From contig CP136066.1 of NCBI GenBank assembly GCA_032622095.1, positions 186,530,716 through 186,594,715 of the forward strand: a stretch of 64,000 nucleotides of DNA. Reading direction: 5' to 3'. A program made the position numbers and the translations under genes. The notes below the pieces were generated by a model that saw nothing but the letters and a program-made list of their open reading frames with translations, did not search any database and was not told the DNA's origin. Shown here piece by piece: positions 57,416-64,000 of this stretch (its first letter is position 1; each line of letters begins with the position of its first letter). Source of the stretch: Siphonodentalium dalli. Its lineage: Eukaryota > Mollusca > Scaphopoda > Gadilida > Siphonodentaliidae.

Positions 57416-57859
57416 CAAGTCTGGATATAGTGTGTCTGACATTTGTAGAATGAGGTTCCCAGAGGGTGAATTTAGTTGTGCTATCCTGAACAGCGAGCTA
57501 GCATCACCAAGTTCACCCTCTGGGAACATCATTCTGCTTAGGTCTCAATAGCTATGGGAGACCTAGGATCAGATTGAAGTTCCCCAGTTGAAGTTGGTAA
57601 TGATCACTCAATAGTCACCTCAATTATGCAATTTATATTCTGTAAATAAGGCGATATAGAAACTGAACAGAAGGACAAATTAACTAAAAACAATGTTAAT
57701 TGTAGACTATTGGCACTTCCCAGAAGATGAGGCCTAAGAAGAATGAGGTACCCAGAGGGTGAATGTAGTGATGCTAGCCTGCTGTGCAGGGTAGCATCAC
57801 TAAATTGACTCTCCGGGAACCTCATTCTACAAACGCCAGACACAATATTTCCAGACTTG
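57416..57859. mobile_element. CAAGCC foldback element, long version
   Basis: Ends CAAGTCTGGATATAGTGTGT / ATATTTCCAGACTTG. Four AATGAGGT-type blocks and the spacer TTCTGTAAATAAGGCGATAT. No clear 8 bp flank match. Confidence 0.7.
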
Positions 57860-57929
57860 AAGAAAATACATCACATGCACAATGCAAGCCATTAGGCCAA
57901 AAAATAATGATCGGTAGTAATTTATTATT

Positions 57930-58243
57930 TTTGTTTGATTGATTGGGTTTTTTAATGTCGCTTTAAGCAACTAATGCCATATCACGACATTGCCAGTTTA
58001 ATGGTGGAGGAAATCCGCAAATTTACGGCTATATAAATCTATAAGTGATTTCAATGGCTGATAAATTCGAGCATGTGCGGCAAACCACCGGCCATCGGCA
58101 AGTAACTGGCAACTCCACCAGATAAAGATTTCTGAGTAACAAAGTCCATGATGGAAACATCTGGATTTGAACCCTCATCGCCAGCGCTGGAGGGTGAAAT
58201 GGCTTGGAGTTGTACCCCTAACCGACGGAGACATCGAGGCCCC
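57930..58243 (-). mobile_element. tRNA-derived SINE
   Basis: Read on the minus strand: head GGGGCCTCGATGTCTCC with A-box-like CGGTTAGGGG and B-box GGTTCAAATCC. A body containing TTTCCTCCACCATTAAACTG follows, then a short GACATTAAAAAACC end and an AATCAATCAAAC tail. This layout matches SINEs described from molluscs (from memory). Confidence 0.7.
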
Positions 58244-58531
58244 TATATAATTTTTTTTAAATCAGTCAGGTATTCTTACTGCTGATGACAGCCTCAGATG
58301 CAGGATTTTCATGTTTCAATTTAATGAAAAGCCAAATAATTAAGAAGAACCACATATATTTAAAAAAATAAAACATGAAATACGCAGAATAATTATCCAA
58401 GAACCCAACAAAAGTTTGATGATGTGACTGGGTGATTACCCGTGAAGCCTTGTGTTTGTGAAGGAAAACAGAATCAACAAGCTTGTAAGTGACAACTTTG
58501 GTAATGTAAAATAATAACTTCATGGGTGAAG

Positions 58532-58779
58532 ATAACCCTTTCTATACTAAATACTCATTGATGAGTAGTTATCCCTTAGGAAATATTCAGATCATTTCAG
58601 AACTTAATATCTGAACATTTCCCATCAATGAATATAACTCATTCTGCTCTAGTATAATCTTTTCGCATTTCTGTCTTCTGCTTTTATTACCTGAACACAC
58701 CTCCAGATGAATAAAAGACTGATCCAATGTATACTTTTATAACTGAATGGGAGAGTCCATTTAGTATAGAAAGGGTTAA
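58532..58779. mobile_element. TTAA MITE, CCCTTTCTATACT subtype, complete
   Basis: ATAACCCTTTCTATACTAAA left, TTTAGTATAGAAAGGGTTAA right. Interior ATTACCTGAACA and GTATACTTTTATAACTGAAT. Opposite orientation to 37294-37547. Confidence 0.75.
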
Positions 58780-59553
58780 AGGAGACTGAAAAAGGGGCTA
58801 AATTTCAGTGAAATAATCGTCAGTCATGTGATCAAATGGTGGCTGTATTTGTGCTGCAGGATGTTTTCGACTAGGTTGTTTGAACTTCTTCAGGCTTAAG
58901 CTTGGAAAGATGACATGAGCTAGAAGTGGAATGGTATTGCAGATAGAAATATAACACATGAAACCCCTATTATATCTTTAAAAAAGCCATTACATATTTC
59001 CTTATCAGTCACTAGTGATGAATAGGCTCGTGCTACATATCAGTCGGCATCGCGCCAAAAATGACCATGCCGCATCTTCACATTGATTCAGACAGATTAA
59101 TACTATTTTTGAAAAGCTGCGCATGACACCAACACCAGACAATGCAAAATGATTGCTTTGTTCATTAAATTTAAATTCTTGTTCAACATCATTGCACTAA
59201 CAAAAATAGACACAAAATCAAAGAAGCAAATTGTGAATCAAATTTTATCAAACTTGTTTCATAAAATCTTATATCCCAACATAACTCGTTGGAGATCCTC
59301 TATACAAAATTGTATCCATTGCAAGGGATTTTGATTAAATTTACTGAATATATCTGATACGACTATAATAAGTTGTTAGAGCAGTCAGTCGGTCACAGAT
59401 TTCCTAGACAAACTTCTATTTTATGATGTTGTCAGCCATTTTTGGATTCTGTAACTCGACCAAGGCTGCAGCCTGTAGCACAAATACGGTCAAAATAAAG
59501 GTGGCAAGACTATAATAAATCGTATTGTAAGATGTTTGATCGATTGGCTCTCT

Positions 59554-59607
59554 TTAGTTTAAGAATCGTATGCTCATCTTCTGTTCCACATCAACTCGTT
59601 CCATTGC
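59554..59607 (-). CDS. CHP1: CHP1 terminal coding exon
   Basis: AMERVDVEQKMSIRFLN followed by TAA (59556-59554). Acceptor CTTTCAG. The preceding intron (59608-62131) contains the hAT-like element at 59795-60987. Confidence 0.92.
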   Translation of the reverse strand, partial: AMERVDVEQKMSIRFLN

Positions 59608-62600
59608 CTGAAAGTACAAGGTAATGAGTTATAATTTGATTGTTTATTAGCAAAGCCAACAGTTAAGTCGGAACATGCAATAACATATATTCATACTATA
59701 CTATACACAAGGCACCCATAACATATAAGTCATATCAATAACATTACACATACAAAATTATATTGTAATCGATGATGCAATTTACATTAATGTGTAGTGA
59801 TGAGCCGATTGTCAAATAGAGCCGTGCGCCGATTGCCGATTATTTGAGATCACAATCGGCCGATTCAGGTGCCGATTCCGATTATTTAAATAATTATAGC
59901 AGAATATGTGATATGTGTTATATAATACTTAGAATTAGAAGCAAGCAACAAACATAGTAATATGCCAGTACATTGTATACATAAGTATATGTTTGGGTAA
60001 GTAGATAGGTGAGTATGGGCAGACTAGTGATCGAATACAGGCAACATACCCATGTATTCTATGCTATTCCACAAAAACAATTTTGAAAGTTTGATGTAGC
60101 CACGTGCATGACGACATGTCCATGATCCGTTTTTGATAACAATTCATCAAACGGCATTTTTCTTTGATCCCAATTCAAAGACATCACATCAAAGGAAATG
60201 AGCGGACTGAACTAGTTGCAAGTTACACCATGTTCATGTCAATTTCACAGACACGATTTGATTTTGGCGTGGTCATCATAATAATCATTTGTGGTGACAT
60301 ATACGTGACGTCACACGAGACTGACTGGATGGAATGACATTGTCTTCAACTATTTAAGGTCACGTGACATGCACTTTCGGTTTATATAGTAGTGTTTATA
60401 CCTGTTACGCTGTATGTACTATATAGATAGCTTTGTTGTACTGCGTATGCATACATTTTGATTTCTGATAGTTTGACATACATAAATCAAAATGTCTACA
60501 TGTTGACGAACAATAAAGTTACCTATGGGCGTACATGAGTCCCATGATATGTACGTTGTGTACATCAGAATGCTAAAGAAATCAATCGACTGAAACGACT
60601 GTTCTGGTATGTCAATAATTAATGAATTATTATGCGCTATTAATCACGGCGTCATGCTTGTTGCCTCACTCTAACCCAAAGTGTCACGTGCTTCCCGGCG
60701 ATCCCCACTAATATATTGTTTAAACATAGAGCCAGGTACGGCCGGGGTATTGCAGAGGACATGTATGTATATCAAGTTTGTGTTTGGTATCACTTTCCCC
60801 ACGTTTACTGGTCATTTATTCAACAAAACATCGTCATATATAAAACAGTTTATTGAAGAAAAACAAGCACTCATTTATTATTTAGACAATCGGAAATCCC
60901 GATGTTCAAACCCGAGTACCGATTGTCATCCGATGGGCCACAATCGGCCGATTCCGATTGTCGTTCCCGATTATCGGCTCATCACTATTAATGTGGTATC
61001 CTTTTTAAAGATAGTTTTATAAACATGCTTACCCTTTTAAGGCTCAAATATTCAATTGACAGTAAACAATGAAATTTATTTCTGTTAGGCTTCTCCCAGT
61101 AATATTCGGGGATGTGAATTTTGATCATTTTTTATCATTATTTCTTACATTCTTTAACAATTTTTTATCAATTTTTTAATTTTTCTTACATTTTTTAACA
61201 ATTATAGATAATAATATATAATTTGTTAGGCCAATAACTTTTGGTCGACTCGCATATATAAGAGAATGCATTGGCACAGGGTTTTCGCAATATTTGTGCT
61301 TATTTCACTCCTTCAAAAAGATATTTTATTGTCCACACAATAAACTCATTTTTGCCGAAACATTCAACAACCATTTCGTAAAACATGACATCTGAACTAC
61401 AAAAAATCGTGAACCAATAATAGATGAACAAACAGGAACGTTTCCACCAACCAGAGTCATTTAATTTATATAAAAGAATGACGTGTTCTGCCAACTTTGA
61501 TAGATAATATATGAATATACCCCTTTCTATATTGATTGGATTCTCCAATTCAGCAATAAAATGATACATTAGAATGGTTGATTATTCATTTGGAGGGGTG
61601 TTCAGTTATAAAAGCAGATGACATACAGAAAAGCAGATAAAACAAAAGCAGATTGATTCATATTCATTTGTGAGAAATACTCTGATAATAAGTTCAATAA
61701 ACGACCAGTATTTTGTTGAACTTATTAGATGAACATTTCAATAAACCCTTTGGAATCTCTGTTCATATGATTGTTTTAAAAGAAAATGGATGTTTGCAAA
61801 ATATAACAGCAAAATATTGAAAGAAAATAATTAAACTATAATAAGTACAATAATGCCCTAAATAATAAACTCCTTAACCACAGTGGAAATATGGCTTGTT
61901 GACATTCATCGGAAAGCTCTCATATTTCCGACTAAATCCTGAAAAATTACCCATAATTCTGCTGTGGTTAAGGAGTCGATTATTTAGGGCATTACTGTAA
62001 CTCTTTAACCACACATGAATATTTTACCTGTATCTATTCAAATTATTAAAATCTTAAAACAATCGACCATAATATGACTTGAATTTAGTGTTGTACTCAA
62101 ATCAATGGTTAACAATAATAATACAACTTACATTCATGAATTCATCCAGGGTGATACATAAATCACCATTTTTATCAGCCTCTGATATCGTTCTGTCAGC
62201 TATACTGCCCAGCTGAAAACAAGAATTTCAAAACGTGTGAAGGCAGAATAGCATTGATTCTGCTGTTATTCTTCCAAGCCACAAATACAAAATAAATTTT
62301 ATAAAACCCGTTTTCAAGACTACAGATAACTTTTTCTATGAATAAAACACTGAAAATTGGGTACATTATTTGTCTATATTTGGCATAATAAAGTGGTTTA
62401 TTCCTGAGGTTGTTGAGCAAAATATCTGACATTTTGCCTTAGTGGACAATGCTAACAAGATAGAGTTCTTCTGCTTGCTACACTCCGAATATTTCTGCGG
62501 AAATGATCGGAGCTTAACAAGCAGGTGAACTCTATCTCTATCTAAGATCACCTGAAGTTTCACAATCTGTTCTAAAAATAGCAGTAAAACTTTCCCAAAT

Positions 62601-63983
62601 TGTTGTATGTATTATATCAGAAAAATCTAAATAAAATAAAATTGGCTAGACCCAAGACTCAGTATTAAAGCGTAAGAAGGAATTCAATTGGAATAATGAT
62701 CACAATATAATCAGTATTATATGGAGATAATGTTATAAAAATTGAAATGCTCTTTATTAGTGGGTTATCTGGAAAGTTTCTAAACATATACTGATATAGC
62801 ATAAAATAGATTATAAATGCTATATACAATATAGTGATTTAATGTATGATTGTCAGCATAGATAGCTTGATAACATGTAGGAAACGTAAATTTAAATAAT
62901 TTGGAATAGGTTTACTAAGACCATGGATGCCAAAACTAGTACTGCTACTGTACTACACATGTGAAAATTGCAAATATAATTATCCTATTCTATCATTCAA
63001 GCTAATCTATCAGACTGTCACCCAAAGAAATTTATACAACAAATTTTATAAAAAAAAACAATTGTCTTGTTGTTTTGGGAATTCATTTGAAGAAAAAATG
63101 CAAGCAGAAAGACACATGGAATGAAGAAAAGTTACCGGTCTAACAAACCTGATGTTTCATATGTAGCAAACTAAAAACCTAAATCCTCTTGCATTATATT
63201 AACACCTGTTACAGGTGTGTTTCGTATTATTTCACAAATTATGATATGTATTTATTCTACCTTTCCCAGTTTATGTACCCAGCCTGTGGAACTGTAAAGA
63301 ATCAGCATTTTAATGCAAATGTGGTAGAGTAGTAGTACTGTAGCTGTTTCCTCAATAAAACGGAATAAATTAACAAACTAAGGTCACGCAGTCAATTTTC
63401 AGTTTCTCAGGCCCACGCGAATGGTCCCAAAATCCACTGGGTGCAACATTTTTATTGGCGTATGATATGCCTAAAAATAATAATTTCTGTACAAGATAAT
63501 TGTGGTATGTTTATACAAACTGATCGGAACTAAGATCTAATATACTCATTTCCAGATTCAAATTTCCGATTAATATACGACCTTATGATGAATTGTGTCT
63601 GCAAACTCATTATAAAATGTGTCGTTGATACTTTATTGGGTGAAATAAATCATATGGAGTCTATCAACTAACTTTTGTGAACATTTGTTTGGGTAATAAT
63701 GGCCACGAACAACTGATATTAAAACCAGAGTTAGCCACTCCAGGAGTGGAATACTTCATTTGTGTGCCCCAGAAATAAAAATTAATTAAAACAGAGCGCT
63801 CGCATATTTTCTAAATAATTTGGGCCTGAGAAATTGACTTTGTGTGGCCTAATAGGATTTTTAATTAAATCTAACAAACCTGTTCCTCTGATATATTGGC
63901 TCCGACCATCATGTGTAAGACAGCTAATAACTCATCCCGAGAGATCTTATCATCACCATCCAAATCGTACATCTTAAACGCAA
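59554..63983 (-). CDS. CHP1: CHP1-like EF-hand Ca2+ sensor, last three coding exons (5' part off window)
   Basis: Minus-strand exons 63983-63880, 62212-62132 and 59607-59554 join in frame into the C-terminal 78 residues of a calcineurin-B homologous protein. They read AFKMYDLDGDDKISRDELLA..., LGSIADRTISEADKNGDLCI..., and AMERVDVEQKMSIRFLN then stop. Two canonical 12-residue EF loops are visible: DLDGDDKISRDE (EF3) and DKNGDLCITLDE (EF4), the Ca2+-binding pair of CHP1. The VDVEQKMSIRFL tail and LGSIADRTI favour CHP1 over calcineurin B itself. Known role of the family: cytosolic, N-myristoylated cofactor of Na+/H+ exchangers and of trafficking. The N-terminal half is beyond base 64000. It converges with SEC23. 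Confidence 0.93.
59795..60987. mobile_element. 1.2 kb hAT-like element in CHP1 last intron
   Basis: Exact 8 bp target duplication TTAATGTG (59787-59794, 60988-60995). Termini TAGTGATGAGCCGAT / ATCGGCTCATCACTA, with subterminal AATCGGCCGATT repeats at both ends. No transposase frame recognised. Confidence 0.85.
61140..61280. mobile_element. TTAA hairpin MITE fragment
   Basis: TTCTTACATTCTTTAACAAT spacer repeats, then GGTCGACTCGCATATATAAG, GAATGCATTGGCACAGGG. One hairpin half is deleted and there is no TTAA terminus. Confidence 0.6.
61517..61750. mobile_element. TTAA MITE fragment, CCCTTTCTATACT subtype
   Basis: CCCCTTTCTATATTGATTGG, TCATTTGGAGGGGTGTTCAG, inverted pair on GTTGAACTTATTA. Right terminus lost. 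Confidence 0.6.
61848..61997. mobile_element. CAGTAAT palindromic MITE, shortened
   Basis: CAATAATGCCCTAAATAATA left, GGGCATTACTG right with TA flanks. Left arm has a deletion inside TTATGGGTAACTTTTCAGG. CHP1 last intron. Confidence 0.68.
62132..62212 (-). CDS. CHP1: CHP1 exon with EF-hand 4
   Basis: 27 codons: LGSIADRTISEADKNGDLCI then TLDEFMN. Acceptor TTTTCAG, donor GTAAGT, phase 0 on both sides. Confidence 0.93.
62458..62537. repeat. Intronic hairpin
   Basis: AGATAGAGTTC, CTGCTTG and CTCCG pair with CGGAG, CAAGCAG and GAACTCTATCT. Interrupted 80 bp hairpin in a CHP1 intron. Confidence 0.65.
63880..63983 (-). CDS. CHP1: CHP1 exon with EF-hand 3
   Basis: Acceptor TTTGCAG at 63984-63990, then two bases finishing a Phe codon and AFKMYDLDGDDKISRDELLA, VLHMMVGANISEEQ. 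Donor GTTTGT, phase 0. It is the most upstream exon of the gene in this window; the intron before it runs off the edge. Confidence 0.93.
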
Positions 63984-64000
63984 CTGCAAAGAATAAACCT

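Noticed and set aside
57891-57906. ATTAGGCCAAAAAATA as a third TTAGGCCAA element
   Set aside because: Only the first 14 bases agree; no CTCGGGCA subterminal motif or right end was found nearby.
63880-63983. Calcineurin subunit B as identity of the EF-hand gene
   Set aside because: The LGSIADRTI and VDVEQKMSIRFL stretches match CHP1. Calcineurin B has a different C-terminal sequence.

Overview
This is a 64 kb stretch of AT-rich, intron-rich animal nuclear DNA. Two conserved genes are certain. The plus strand carries a complete SEC23 coding sequence: 19 coding exons from 7958 to 40998, predicting 773 residues. The minus strand carries the last three coding exons of a CHP1-type EF-hand gene (63983 down to 59554), whose 5' part lies beyond the right edge. 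A third, weaker gene model is a two-exon minus-strand reading frame at 6452-5859 encoding a small PHD-like zinc finger. A tRNA-derived SINE with an (AATC)-type tail, GTCC-rich repeats and the PHD-like finger suggest a lophotrochozoan, most likely a mollusc. That placement is inference, not proof.

Layout. 1-5.85 kb: repeats only, including a reverse-transcriptase scrap. 5.86-6.45 kb: PHD-finger model, roughly head-to-head with SEC23. 7.96-41.0 kb: SEC23, with small exons separated by repeat-laden introns. 41.0-59.5 kb: an 18.5 kb repeat-filled gap between the converging 3' ends of SEC23 and CHP1. 59.55-64 kb: 3' end of CHP1, with a 1.2 kb hAT-like element in its last intron.

SEC23 is the Sar1-GTPase-activating subunit of the COPII inner coat (ER export). 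CHP1 is a calcineurin-B-like Ca2+ sensor known to bind Na+/H+ exchangers. I see no functional link between them beyond being neighbours.

Most of the rest is non-autonomous mobile DNA. (1) Many elements have the form TTAA-CCC...GGG-TTAA, as piggyBac-type MITEs do. Several carry one or two copies of the same roughly 69 bp hairpin although their termini differ. (2) A foldback family has CAAGCC... termini and 8 bp target duplications. (3) There are hAT-like elements with 8 bp duplications, one with a BED-finger remnant. (4) A TA-flanked palindromic family begins CAGTAAT. (5) Two copies of a 2 kb GTCC-rich repeat look Helitron-like. (6) Two elements with GGACCAGCC ends each expanded a different internal minisatellite. 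Several insertions are nested, so insertion order and target sites can be read directly. Three of the 18 SEC23 5' splice sites (exons 6, 13 and 16) lie inside local duplications, and the one at exon 13 comes with a copied block of intron 12.
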